Origin: Ophiobolus disseminans
Taxonomy: Eukaryota > Ascomycota > Dothideomycetes > Pleosporales > Phaeosphaeriaceae
DNA: 64,000 bases
Direction of reading: 5' to 3'
Assembly (NCBI GenBank): GCA_010093685.1
Contig: MU006220.1
Span: 1,147,502 to 1,211,501 of the forward strand
Shown: positions 10,962 to 22,021 of the stretch, in pieces
How the letters are laid out: each line of letters starts with the position of its first letter
Numbering within the stretch: position 1 is the first letter of the stretch
Notes under the pieces: generated by a model
Database searches by the model: none
Told to the model about the DNA's origin: nothing
The model's input: the letters and a program-made list of their open reading frames with translations, nothing else
Position numbers and translations under genes: made by a program

Positions 10962-12553
10962 TCATATCTTGGGGTATGGGTATATCTCATCGTCATCATC
11001 ATCTTCGTCTTCAATCCCTCGTAACCTGCATGGAGCCACTGGTGTGATTGGACTCGTGAGTGTCGCCGTCGAAAATCTCCTACTATCACTCCTTGTTGGA
11101 CTTTGTGGCGGACTATCCAGATCCATACTCTTCCATCCCATGCCGACCTCCTTACTCTCCACAAGGGTTGGTGCACTACCCAGGCTACCAATACTTCGTA
11201 CGGTTTCTAGCATGTCACCCTTCTCGCAGGACCCGGACGATTGGTATCGGTCCTGGCTGTTTCTTCTCGAGCGCGGAAAATATGAGTTCTTCTTGCGGTA
11301 ATCGCCCGTGGTGATGAGTCGTGGTGGGAAGTCGGGTCGTTGTTGATAGCCGTGCTGTGGAACATGGGGAATTCGTACATCTCCTCTGGAGCGCGTCGCC
11401 AGACTTGAGGAAAAATCATCCTGTATGCAAGGGAGAACCTTCCTGACAACCCGGTTCCCACGGGCGTATCGACTGAGGTCACTCGAATTTGAAGTATTCC
11501 ATTGCCAATCCCCGCGAAATTCTCGTTCTCGTTCCACTGGGGTTGCTTTCGTGCGAAAATTGAAGACCCAACGCGTGACGAGTCCGCGCAATATGGGGAT
11601 GTTGGCCACGATAATCGCAACATTGTTCTCGATATGATTGATGCAGAAGTCGATGGGATACGTCCAGTCGGGTTTGTAGAGAGTGTAGAGGCGGTCTCGG
11701 TACGAAAGGAAGATCTTCGCAGCACCGATCCCGGTAACTGCGAGACTGCAGGTGAAAACGGCCAGGACGACCAGGCGTGATCGCAATCGTGCGCTCATCA
11801 TTCTCCGGACAATGATGAACGGAATAGGGAGAATGAGGAGATCCGTGAGGAGGTTGGCGCAGGTGACCCAGATGAGCATTTCGCCCATCCTGTGTCGGCC
11901 CATGCAGTGTAGATTGCCAAAAGTCCTTGGCTTCCAAGTGTTCCCGGTTTGTGGTGGACAAATAAAAATATAAAGAAACCAGGGTATCAATGCGCTCCCA
12001 ATAGTGAAGGTCAAGATGGCATAGAGGACGCGCTTGAGCCATTCGATAACTGATCCGGCTCGGAGCAGAAGGAGGATTATCGATGCTTTGACAAGAGGTA
12101 GTATGGGGATGTTGAGGAGGTTGAAAGCCATGTTTACCTGCGAATGTTAGCTTGCAGCTTGAATAAGATAGGAGTAGGGGACATACGGCATAGTATTCAT
12201 CGTAATTTGGCTCCTGCTCATTCCATGGTACCTGCCACACATGCATGCCGACGTGCCACATTTTGACATCTACGAGCTGTAAGCGACCAGCAAGTTAAAA
12301 ACAATGCAAGTACTGACGTTTGTGTGATGGTCCGATGACGGCTATGGAGAGTAACAATGGTATGATTATTAGCCAGTCATCTACAAGCATGGTCAGCGCG
12401 AAGCGCACACGCAGTTGCAAAGTACTTACCCCAGCTTAACCTCAAATTCAGCTTCCGTCGGGTGTATATCCTCAAGGCGACGAAAACGGCGGCCAACGCT
12501 GGAGTGCCATAAATCACCCCCAGGCAGGTGAGTTGGAGAGGATAGGTAGGCAT
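10962..12553 (-). CDS. fungal rhodopsin-domain 7-TM membrane protein
   Basis: Predicted 481 residues from exons 12430-12553, 12318-12380, 12187-12269 and 10962-12137, with all phases consistent. The start is the ATG of MPTYPLQLTC, since the longer frame has only a GTG. The protein has about seven TM helices in residues 1-290: GVIYGTPALAAVFVALRIYT, then WGDDWLIIIPLLLSIAV, then further helices. The motif WGDDW after TM1 and the loop containing CMGRHRM are typical of the Pezizomycotina rhodopsin-domain family (PF20684-like, formerly SAT4/integral membrane proteins). No CFEM domain precedes it. The last about 190 residues are a cytosolic Ser/Arg-rich tail ending in an acidic run (EDEDDDDDE). Members include Pth11-related receptors, but ligand and role are unknown here. 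Confidence 0.85.
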
Positions 12554-14579
12554 CTCGACAACTTGCTGTCCGCTTCGTGAAGAAATCGCGAAAACCACAT
12601 CGCGCGCTCTTGTGGGTGGGCACTTCTCATATAATTGGCAGGGTCGAGGTGCAGCGACCCTGGCTCTCTGTGCCCAGGCACGGACAGCCGGCCATCAGGC
12701 TGCCCCCCGCAATGTGTATATTAACACCTGCTGGACCGAATAGACCATCATATCCCTCTCATTCGTCCTGCGGGCTGATCTGCCGTGTATCGCATTCACG
12801 TGGACCTGCTTAATAGCAACACTATACGACCTACTATTCCACGTATCCGCCATCTCGTGATGGAGGTGGTCTCGTTTCCCATGGTGCGACGAACTTGTTC
12901 TCATTTGTTCCGTCCACCTTCATCAAACCTCACACATGAAGTCACACCGCGGAGCGGTGGGCTTTCTTCCGGCGCCTTGGTACTAGCTTTTTTCCTGCGT
13001 TGACTGTCGGGCGTCATGCCATGGGCGTTGGAGATGGGGAAAGTGAAGGCTGTTTGCCAATGTCGCATAAGCGCTTGCCACCGAACATCATTCTGCAAGA
13101 GCAGAATAGAAGGCTCTTCGTGTTACCTCTTTTCCCGCCGCCACCATGAGCCTAGACATCGTCGATAATCATGGCTTGTCCTAGTAACCGATACCTATGC
13201 GAACGAATCTTTGCCCGCCGCTTAAAGTCCAACAGCCAATGGCGATGCGATTGTGAGATTGTATTCGCGCTGCGAACAATCCGGTGTGGGGCATCGAAAA
13301 GCCGACATGTATCAGACGATTATTTCCGTGGTGTCGAGTCACAAACCTAGAGATGCACCAGCAGGGCCAGTGATACAATGTGGAAATTCCAGGAACCATG
13401 GTGTAGCTCGGGTGGAGTTAGGATCTGCAGGTAACGTTTCGAGAATGCTGCAAGCCCAGAACGAAGTGTCCTTTGAGTAACGGAGGAGAGAGTGCTCCAC
13501 AGCACGGGATTGGCGGACGAGATCCAGATCGTTCGCGTTTCGAATGACAACACAGGCCGTATGCCCAAGTGAGGCGCATAAGCCGATCGGGTACCATCGC
13601 AATATACCAACATTGCTGGGAAAAAGACAGGACGGACCATATATGACGAACACTTGCCGATTGCCTGTGCTAATATGTAATGACTCGCATTTAATCAGGG
13701 AGCATGCTAGATTTGTGAGGTCATCGGTCTAGGTGAAGACCAAAGCGAAGCACCTAATTTCGTGCAGTGTGCAGAAAGCCAGTCCTCTCTCGAGTTTGGC
13801 ATACGTTTGGTACTATGCATACTGCAAGTTCGTGCGTGAATCTGCATATATGCATGGTGCTCTGACCTCTAACCGGGGGCGTTGCATCCGATGACAACCG
13901 GGGGAAATGCGACATCGTTCCCATCATGAGCGTCCAAGCACATGCACCACCATGTTGAGAACAGGAGAAGAAGCTATCAAGGCTTGCGACAGGGACCGCA
14001 GGAACGGAAGGAAATGTGTTGAGATGGATATTGGGCGAAGTGGAAGGCTTTCAGATTTAGCAAGCGTGTTCTCGTTTGCCGAGATGGGAGGGCCGTCTAT
14101 CGATAAGAGTTCGACCCCACAAACCCAAAATAGGTATGATGCTAACCTGACATTTGGGCAACGCTCCTGAGGTCACTTTAAACAACATCAGATGATCTAT
14201 ACCACTCTAGACTCTGAACTTCCTCATAATTGAAAACGTGGTACTATATCTAGTACTTCGAACTCCTCTCAGGGCACAGCCTTAGTCTTCCGGGAACACT
14301 TGTTTCGCGTGAACAAATCTTAGCAACGCAATTATCCACAGTCTCGTAGGAAAAACTCACTCATAAGTCTTACGATATTCGAGCTTTCGACAGCTGTTTA
14401 TTAGCATGTGTCGGACACTGAAAGACTGTCTCCATCTACAAGACCTTCGCCCCCCAGCTCCACCCCATCCGGTATTGGTTTTCGTGCTGTAGCACTACTC
14501 TGCCTCGACTTGTACTCCGTCCTTGCATTCCTTTCACCATCACTGCATAATCGAACATCTGACAGGTCTTGCACTCGTA
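12554..14579. other. divergent intergenic region
   Basis: Promoter space for the minus-strand rhodopsin-domain gene and the plus-strand membrane protein at 14580. I see no gene. A direct repeat AACCGGGGG occurs twice near 13870-13905. Near 14460-14560 an open segment encodes a hydrophobic FRAVALLCLDLYSVLAFL stretch without an in-frame ATG. It could be a remnant of the first TM helix of the following gene. Confidence 0.4.
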
Positions 14580-16366
14580 ATGGACGCCAGCAAGTCTACC
14601 AAACACGAAGTCGCTTCATCACCAATGCAGGATCGAGATAAGGTGGTCGAGATACGACAAGATGGCTTTCTTCTTGAGAGTAAAATAACCAAACTCCTTG
14701 TGTTTCCCGCTATTATCGCAACTACTATTGTAGGTAGTGTCTTGCTGGACAACATTCGGAGGAATAGGCATGTAGGCGATGCCTACTATGACAATATTGT
14801 CAACAATCGGGCGACCGTTCAGGTCCAAACCAGCACTGTACGAACCTTGATCAACTATGCAGCTCGATTGCATCTTGCACGACGCCCTACAACCTTGGAC
14901 AATCTCAACGTATTCACATCGCTTTCGACCTCGGATATCAACTCGTCCGTACCCCCGGTGAGCCTCGGCGCGCTCTTGGTAACAACCGCCATAGCACTAG
15001 CGCCGACGTCCTTGTGGGTGGGTGCATTGACACCTGTTATCGATATCTTTTCAATCGAGTCAACGATGCAAGTTGCGACCCTCAAAAAAGCAACAATTCG
15101 TCTCACCTTTGGAGAAACATAAGCTGGTTCTCAGAGAAGGAGAAAATCAACGTTACTCAAACAGCAATGGGGGTCTTCACGTACGGGCCTGCTAGAGACC
15201 GTTTCAGTTTCTTCATCAACAGCGGTACATCGGCTTCAAATATTGAGGGTGGGTCACAACTAAATCGAAAAAGCGACAACTCGAACTACACGTACATTGG
15301 TCGATCTTTCGGCGTGGGATCCTCTGTTGGAATTCTCGATCACCATCTCCAAGAAAAGTACCCGCACATGACACAATATACTTTCAACGAGATTGGCTAC
15401 AATACGAAGTGGACATGTGCGTACAACCGAAGTACAGTGGCAAGGTTGGAAAGGATAGACAATAACTCCTTCTTTGTGGTCAACCCGATACAAGGTGGCT
15501 ACCCTGTCGCAGATTGGGGTTGGGATGCAGCACAGAATCCACAAATCACCGCTTCCCTAACTTGGCTGGGGGCTATGGATTCCGACGGAGCATGCACGCA
15601 AGACCACCCCGAGCCTTATAAATACATCTCCATCGTCGCAACGGACATTTACAAGGAGCTCAACGCCACTCAATGCTACGTGTCGTTCCAACCCACGAGA
15701 TTTCTCGTCGACGTCGACGTGACGAATCGTCTTATCTTGGTTGCTCCGCACGAGACTGAAGGTGTGCAAATCATAGATTGCACTGGTACGCAAGCCTGGC
15801 GGGCATACGACACACTCTCCGCGTTGAGCATGGTCAGCACCACGAGCTATACGTCATCGATAGGCAATATGCTGCAAAGCAACATTTACAACGTCAAGCA
15901 ACAAGCTCGTGCGAACGAGACCGACGCAAGGAAAGTTCTTCGTGGAATCGAGGAATCACTACAAGCCATCACCGATCAATATCTCTTCAGTGCAGCCGGA
16001 GTCCAGCTCATTATCGCGAACAACACTGGCCTCGCCACCGTCAGTGTCCACACACGAGGCTTTCGCATTGGGCAGCTAGGCTACATATTCGCCGTTTTAG
16101 TTGTCAATTTTCTTATACTCGCAGTCGTAGTGCTCGGCTCCATACGAACGCGCATGTGGCGCGGCTTGCCGAAATTGAACTTTGCCGATGTGAAGAGCGT
16201 GGTTGTCGCTGGAGCATTTGGCGGAGAAGAGATGTGGCGCAGAACACGTGCTGGATATGCAGATGTTGGTGAACGGTGGGTCGGAGACACGAGCAGCAGT
16301 ATCACAGGCGCGATCAAGGTGCAGATTGTTGCGACGCAGAATGGAGTCGGACTAGAAGTGCGGTAG
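14580..16366 (+). CDS. large membrane protein, frame broken at A6 run
   Basis: The first frame from ATG 14580 encodes membrane helices and the segment SLWVGALTPV, then stops at 15122. The rest of the protein (about 400 codons, to 16366) continues in the -1 frame: HLWRNISWF, many N-glycosylation sites, a TM helix LGYIFAVLVVNFLILAVVV and a cytosolic tail with LPKLNFADVKSVVVAGAFGG. Both halves belong together in an uncharacterised ascomycete membrane protein family as I remember it. The frames meet at the homopolymer 15084-15089 (six A); one extra A would restore the reading. The alternative is a 59-nt intron 15014-15072, which would delete the conserved GALTPV segment. The N-terminal region also looks shortened relative to the family. 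It may be a recent pseudogene, a base-calling error or, less likely, a frameshifting site. Confidence 0.6.
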
Positions 16367-16870
16367 AGTGATTTGGGGTACAATGAGTAGCTTCTGTTCT
16401 ATCTCAGTCTCTTCGACAATATGCCATTTACAGTGACGCGCGCAAACGAGCTTCCAAGCGCGCACGCGTCTCGCTCAGCCTTTACTTCTCCTAAACCCTC
16501 TCACCTTGATTTCCACACACCGAAACTCCTCAGTTGGTTGGGACACCAGCAGGTCGGTCTACGATTCACTCCGACAATTTCCAGGTCGGAAATTCGAGTC
16601 CGTGATAAAACTGTTTACCGATTTTCAACAGCTGCTTATATATACGGTTTGGTCTGTTAGATCTTTAACTCAAGGCAGGGGCAGCAGTTTTTTGCAGTTT
16701 TTTCCTGCATAGTAATGCATTATTATTGCTTAGTAGGAGTAGGATGTGAGGGTGCGCAATATCAGGAAGAGTTTCTTCTTTTGCATGTAAATAATAATTA
16801 TTGCGAGAATTAGGATATCAGCTTACGTTAATGAGAAAGAGCACCTCTTCCTCTCTCTATATCTTCAAAG
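16367..16870. other. convergent 3' flanks
   Basis: Region between two convergent genes. It is AT-rich near 16780-16810 (AATAATAATTATT-like), as expected for 3' ends. A tRNA-like string near 16540-16600 does not fold as a tRNA. Confidence 0.5.
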
Positions 16871-17803
16871 TTAGATTTCAACTCTAACAACCCGTCCTCC
16901 CTCCCTCGCTACCCCTCCTACCAACCCACTCGTACTCAAAAACACTACATTCTCTCCCCCTAAAACTACACTCGTCGCACCACTAACCGCGCCCCCACTC
17001 GCAACCGTCTCAACCTGTCCATCCACCCCAATCTTCACCAGCGCATCCCCTAACGGTCGCGCAAGCACCACGCTCCCATCCCTCCTAACCGCGAAATCAT
17101 CTGGCTCCCTAACGTTCGCGCCTGAAGTAATTGTTTCAAATGCACCAATAGCGCTGCCAGTGTGCATGTTGATGCGCACGCGTCCGAGGAGGCTTTGTAC
17201 TGAGTTTGAATAGTAGAGGTAGTCTTTATGTATGCGTACGCCATTTACTCCTAGCGGCAACGTGCTAGAGAGATTTGCGTCGAGGGTTGGATGCTCGAGG
17301 ACGACGTCATACGCCTTACTACGCAGATCTAATTTCACAATGTTGCCTGCCAACGGGTCTGCTAGCAGCAGCGTATGTGGATTGATCAACGCAACGCCGT
17401 TGGCCATTTGCATGTTGTGCAGCGCGACGAGTTTGTGCACACGCGCGGGTCCGGTGGAAGTCAGGGCGACGGTCCAGATGGAAAAACTGCCCGGGACGAT
17501 GCTGTTGGGTGGTATGGCTGTGCCGACTGCGACGGCGAAGAGGTCGTGCGTGGGGGTGAGAGATGTTATGCCTAGGACGGCGGTGGCGTTGGGGAAAGTG
17601 GCGACGAGGGATGAGGTTGCGGGTGTCGTGTGGGGGTGTACGATGTGGACTTGTGGGGTGCCAATGAGGGATACGAGGATGGAGGCGTTGCGTGTGAGGG
17701 CGAGGTTTTCAAGCCAGGTGCCATTTGGGAACTGATAGACTGTTGTGAGCTTTGCTGCGAGGGTGGAAGGCAAGAGAGTGGTGAGAAGGAGGAGCAGCTT
17801 CAT
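16871..17803 (-). CDS. secreted SMP-30/gluconolactonase-like propeller
   Basis: Single-exon 310-residue protein. A signal peptide spans residues 1-16 (MKLLLLLTTLLPSTLA), followed by repeated beta-propeller blade strands: GTWLENLALTRN, MANGVALINPHTLLLADPL, GVNGVRIHKDYLYYSNS, EPDDFAVRRDGSVVLARP. These ANGV, GVNG and DDFA blade motifs match the fungal SMP-30/gluconolaconase/LRE-like six-bladed family, often annotated as quinoprotein or calcium-dependent lactonase-like. The metal-binding residues of true gluconolactonases cannot be assigned with confidence. It is probably extracellular; substrate unknown. The start is the first ATG, with a TATA box about 70 nt upstream. Confidence 0.8.
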   Translation of the reverse strand: MKLLLLLTTLLPSTLAAKLTTVYQFPNGTWLENLALTRNASILVSLIGTPQVHIVHPHTTPATSSLVATFPNATAVLGITSLTPTHDLFAVAVGTAIPPNSIVPGSFSIWTVALTSTGPARVHKLVALHNMQMANGVALINPHTLLLADPLAGNIVKLDLRSKAYDVVLEHPTLDANLSSTLPLGVNGVRIHKDYLYYSNSVQSLLGRVRINMHTGSAIGAFETITSGANVREPDDFAVRRDGSVVLARPLGDALVKIGVDGQVETVASGGAVSGATSVVLGGENVVFLSTSGLVGGVAREGGRVVRVEI

Positions 17804-18363
17804 GGTGAATACTTTTAGTGGTGTATGTGGTGAGGTTTGTCGAAAGATATCATGTTGTTCAAGGGCTAAGTCTTTATACTCGTGACGAGTCGCATAGCTT
17901 CGTAGCCATCGCAGCCTCCTTCATCCGCCGAAAGTTCGGAGTTCTTCGATTCCAACATCTCACCAGCTCAACCCAAAACGTCAAAACATACTAGCGCAAT
18001 GTCTGTGCCCACGGAAAAGGGCGATCGCTGAGTAAAGGCCGGAGTTAATTCGACCAGAGAACAGCAAATCCGGACTTTACGCTTGAAACATCGCTTTATT
18101 GGTCCCTATTCGACTTGATGATTCGGAGTTTTGCTCGACAGCCGGAAAACCATCATTAAGCAACGATGATGACAAATGCGGAAAAGTAGAAAGGATGAGA
18201 AGGTGCCCAGATTCTATACTACGTATCCATCTATAGGTAGAAGTACAGGAAATAGACGTATCGATTCGATGCGGTCGTATATCTACTCCGAAAGAAATGT
18301 ATGCAGGAAAGTGCGACAGCTGTAGTTTTGAACACTGTAGATAACTCTAATTCAGACGAAGGG
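17804..18363. other. promoter of SMP-30-like gene and 3' flank of phosphate transporter
   Basis: No gene seen. The left end is the upstream region of the minus-strand SMP-30-like gene; the right end is the 3' flank of the SPX transporter gene. Confidence 0.5.
17872..17878 (-). promoter_or_regulatory. TATA box
   Basis: TATAAAG on the minus strand, about 70 nt before the ATG of the SMP-30-like gene. Confidence 0.45.
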
Positions 18364-21138
18364 CTAGAAACCTACAAGGCGCATAGCACCGTAGCCTACG
18401 GTAATAATGACAACGAAGGTAATGATGGATGCTGGAATGCCGCGTGTCAAAAAGTGCTTGACTTCGAGGTACCGCTGGCCTGTACGTGGGTCTTCCATCA
18501 TGATGGCAGCTATGGCATGTTAGTACAATATATTCCAGTTTCGACGACAACGCGACGCGACAAGAAAAAGGGCAGCTTACTCATATTAGGGAAGCCACTG
18601 GTCGGCAGTCCCATTGCTCCACTAGCCATGAGTACCGATCCCATAACTAGGAGGTTTGGATGTGGCTGGTCCATCTGCTGACCAACTTGGTGAACAAGCG
18701 GAAGGACGATGAGGGCAGCGACCGTGTGGCTGATGAATGTGGCAACCACCAAGATCAAGCAGGTGAACACAATGAGGACGCTGTACAGGCTCATGCCTTC
18801 GACGCCGCTGGTGATCGACTCAGCAATGGTATGTAGCAGTCCAGATGAATTCACAGATTTGCCGAGCGCGAGACCACCAGCTGCGAGGATGATGATGGTC
18901 CAGAGAAAGTTGTTGAAGTCCTCCTTGGTGAGAATACCAGTGCCAAAGAAGAGAACGAGAGGGATGATAGCCACGACACCCATGTCGCCAAAAACCGACT
19001 CGAGCTGATGGCTGACACACCACAGAACAATGGTAACGATTGTGACAATGCTGATGAACCATTGAACGCCAGTGAACTTGTCCTTGAGTGGTCGGATGGG
19101 GACGATTGTAACCCCTCTGTTAATCTGGAAGGTTGCGAGCAGCAATCCCCAGATGAGCAAGATCGAAATTATGCACACGGGAAGAGCGATGAAGAACCAA
19201 ACGCCCCATGATGGCTCAGGATCCATGTTCTGTAGCGCAATCAGGTTCTGAGGTGAGGCGATAGGAGATGCGGCACCGCCAATGTTGGACGATAGGGCGA
19301 TACCGAGGAGTAGCGCTTTGGTCATATCGGAGTCGGCAGGGAGATTGCGAAGGATGGGCTGCATCCGTTAGTAACGATATATGGATAAAGTGTAAGATAA
19401 CTGTGTACCTGAATGATTGAGAAGCACAGCACTGGTGCAGCAACATTGCTAATCCACATACTTGCAAACATGGCGACGAACATGTTGGTAAGTAGAACGG
19501 TCCTGGGCTTCGTTCCGGCCTTACTTAAGACGAAGGTAGCCATCATTTTCGCAATGTTGTACTTGGACAAGGCCGCAGCAATGGTGAAGCCTCCGAGAAG
19601 AAGCATTATGACGGGGGTCCACATAGCTGCGAAGACGTAGCTAGCCGCGCGCTTTGAGTCTAGTCGCTGATGAGTGTCATCGCTGCGTACGACATCTAGC
19701 GTGACTGCGAGGAATGGAACGAGTAGTGATGTTACAAAAAGAGGGATTGCCTGCAGCTGTTAGAATCCAGTGCAAACTCAGAGTTGCTGAACATACCTCG
19801 GTGGCCCATAACAGGCTGACAAAGATGACCATAGCCAAGCAGTTCTGCTGCTCCGGCTTCTCCATGATAGGCACGACCAGCAGAACGACGAAGATGGATA
19901 TGCAAGCAACCAGCATCCAAAAGGTCCTGCTAATCAGCCACTGTGGGCATCGGTATTTTCCAATCGGCGTTGAAACTTCTTTCAGCTCCGATTCGACATC
20001 ATCGCCTTGCCGCCGGATCTTACCACCAGTGGTGTCTCGTCCCAAAAGTGTCTGTGTGATGCCGATGTTCGCAGCTTGCGCTTTTCTCTCGATTCCAATC
20101 ATTTCTCGCCAGACCGTGTTCCTCTCCCAAGTCACATGCTCTCGCAGATGCAGTCTCAGCTCACGCTTCGCCTCGGCTATGTTGTCCTTGGTGCAAAGGT
20201 GTGCATATGCGCTCTCGATACGGTCCAAGTTCTGCGTCAAGCGATCCATGGTGTCCTGCTTGAATGGATAAGCAGGGTATACGTATTTCTTGAGGTATAG
20301 GCTCTTGAGCTTTTTGTCCATGATCTTGTCATACTTCTTCAGTACTTTCTCGAAGCCAGTCTTGTTGAGCTGTATGAAGGACCGGAGCTCACACAGTGAG
20401 ACGTATACGCTGACTGCTCGCTTCTTCAGCGACACTCCCTCATCGTAGAGTGCCGAAAATGCCATGTCGTTGTAATCGTCAAATGCGACGCTTGTTCTCC
20501 GCCGCGATGCTGAATACTGTGTCGACGCCCCCATGTCCTCGTCGGTGTGGGTACGCTGTCGCCGTATACGTCCGTCGGGGCTCTTCTTCCGTAATTGCGA
20601 GGTCTCGTTCGCTTCGTCGTCCGAGTCCTCGTCTTCTTCGACTATGTCATCTGCGTCTGAATGGCCGCTCATTGCCCGCGGGCGGCTGAAGCCAATCTGT
20701 CTGAAGATGCTGCTCTTTCGCACTCTGTGCTCTGGCGGCATGTGCGCCTGGTCTCGCTCGAATCCATCTGCGCCCTCCTCATACGTTTCCTCGTCCTTGA
20801 GCATGGCATCGAGCTCGTCGAAGATTTCGTTCTCCTTGAGCTGGTAGAAGGACGTGACCTTCTCCAGCTCAGTGTCGAGGGTGTTGGTGAAGGCCTTGTC
20901 CGGGTCGTCGATGTCACCATCGAGCAGCGGAGACGATTCGGGGTCCGGGTGCTCATGCTTCTGGTTGATCTGGGTCTCGAGGCTGTATATTCTGTAGTAG
21001 CACGTGTCAGCTTCGGGTCATTACTCTGGGAAGGGGCTCACGTGTCCGGACGTACTGCTTCTTGAGGTTGCTGTATGCGATGTAGTGGTTGCTCCAGTCG
21101 GGCACCGCATTGAACTGCAAGCTATGGGAGAACTTCAT
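18364..21138 (-). CDS. PHO91: SPX-domain low-affinity phosphate transporter (Pho91/Pho87 type)
   Basis: Predicted 847 residues from five exons: 21056-21138, 19797-20991, 19409-19750, 18581-19358 and 18364-18509. All junctions are phase-consistent; exon 1 joins exon 2 as NLKKQ/IYSLE. The N-terminal SPX domain starts MKFSHSLQFNAVPDW and runs to about residue 290, ending with the lysine-rich FEKVLKKYDKIMDKKLK helix that binds inositol pyrophosphates in this family. An acidic linker (EEDEDSDDEANE) interrupts it. About 12 TM helices follow, with the DASS/SLC13-like signatures SSNIGGAASPIASPQN and SGAMGLPTSGFPNM. Length fits yeast Pho91 (vacuolar phosphate exporter) and the Pho87/Pho90 plasma membrane carriers. 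I favour Pho91 by overall feel, but Pho87/90 is not excluded. Intron 1 carries two CACGTG sites. Confidence 0.92.
21001..21044. promoter_or_regulatory. two CACGTG E-boxes inside transporter intron 1
   Basis: CACGTG occurs at 21001-21006 and 21039-21044, both inside the 64-nt first intron (20992-21055) of the SPX phosphate transporter gene. CACGTG is the core site of Pho4/NUC-1-type bHLH regulators of phosphate starvation. Use as an intronic enhancer is inferred. Confidence 0.4.
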
Positions 21139-22021
21139 CTCTTCGGCTTCGCGAAGCTGCTCGAGCTTCTCCCGTCGCTTGCGATCCCGCTTGCTTCTCC
21201 TCGCTCCTTCCTGTGCGGTGTCTGTGCGCTTGTCTAGCTCCTGGAGCTCGAAAGTCTGCGTGTACTCGGAATCACGATAGCGGCCGAGGTTGGCCAGGAT
21301 GGAGGTGGGTGGTGTTGGTGGAGGAGGGAAGGAACACGCTCACGGAGCGGAAGGCGCGATGGGCCACAGGCTAAGGCATGCGATGGCTGCGGGTCATGTG
21401 GAGTGCGGCATTCGGGGAGGGTCTGCGAGGCTTGAGGGCGGCGGTCGGGGATTGGTGCGGTTGGTGGTGTGCTTCTCGTGGTGCGCGAACTTCTTTCGGA
21501 TGACGAAGTGCCAGGTGCCAGGAGCCAAGTGAGCATCCCACGGGCCTGAATCATTGGCTCTCCGCGCAGACTCACACACCTTCAGAGCAGGAGCGTCCCA
21601 CTGCACAACACCACGAATATGTTTCACATATCACGAGCGTCTTGGCTATACTTTGAGTCCCAGAGACCCTCCGCGCTTCCGTCTTCATCACTCAACGTTT
21701 TTTTTTGAAGCATGCGAGTCCCGACGCCATCCATGCAACGATCCTGCAGGCATCGCCTAACCGACCCTTCGCCATCGCGGCTCATGTCCCCGCTTTCAGG
21801 CCTGCCAATCAACCGTGAAAACGTGTGAAGTGGCCAGTTTGCACATGCCGTCCCTCGCTGAGTAAGTGCCTCAAGACCGCGCAATCGGAACAGGAATCGC
21901 AACAGTACATCATGCATCACGGAGCAGTTGCAAGAGGTAACACATCTTTGATTTAGCTAGCTAGAGGCTTTCTACATTTCTGCTGATGACGTAGTCGTGC
22001 ATCCATATGCAGAGCCGACGT
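21139..22021. other. promoter of SPX transporter
   Basis: Upstream region of the minus-strand transporter and 3' flank of the tryptophan synthase gene. The open frames here are shadows without motifs. A CT-rich tract precedes the transporter start. Confidence 0.5.

Noticed and set aside
12426..12623. longer N-terminus for the rhodopsin-domain protein
   Set aside because: The longer frames begin at GTG or lie in another frame; the first ATG in frame gives the expected MPTYPLQLTC start.
15084..15089. programmed -1 frameshift
   Set aside because: The heptamer is not a standard X-XXY-YYZ site in the reading frame and no stimulatory structure was evident; an indel is simpler. Kept only as a remote option in the finding.
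16535..16610. tRNA-like string (AGTTGGTTGGGAC ... AAATTCGAGTCC)
   Set aside because: A- and B-box-like words are present, but the T-stem does not pair and no acceptor stem forms; treated as chance or a decayed remnant.
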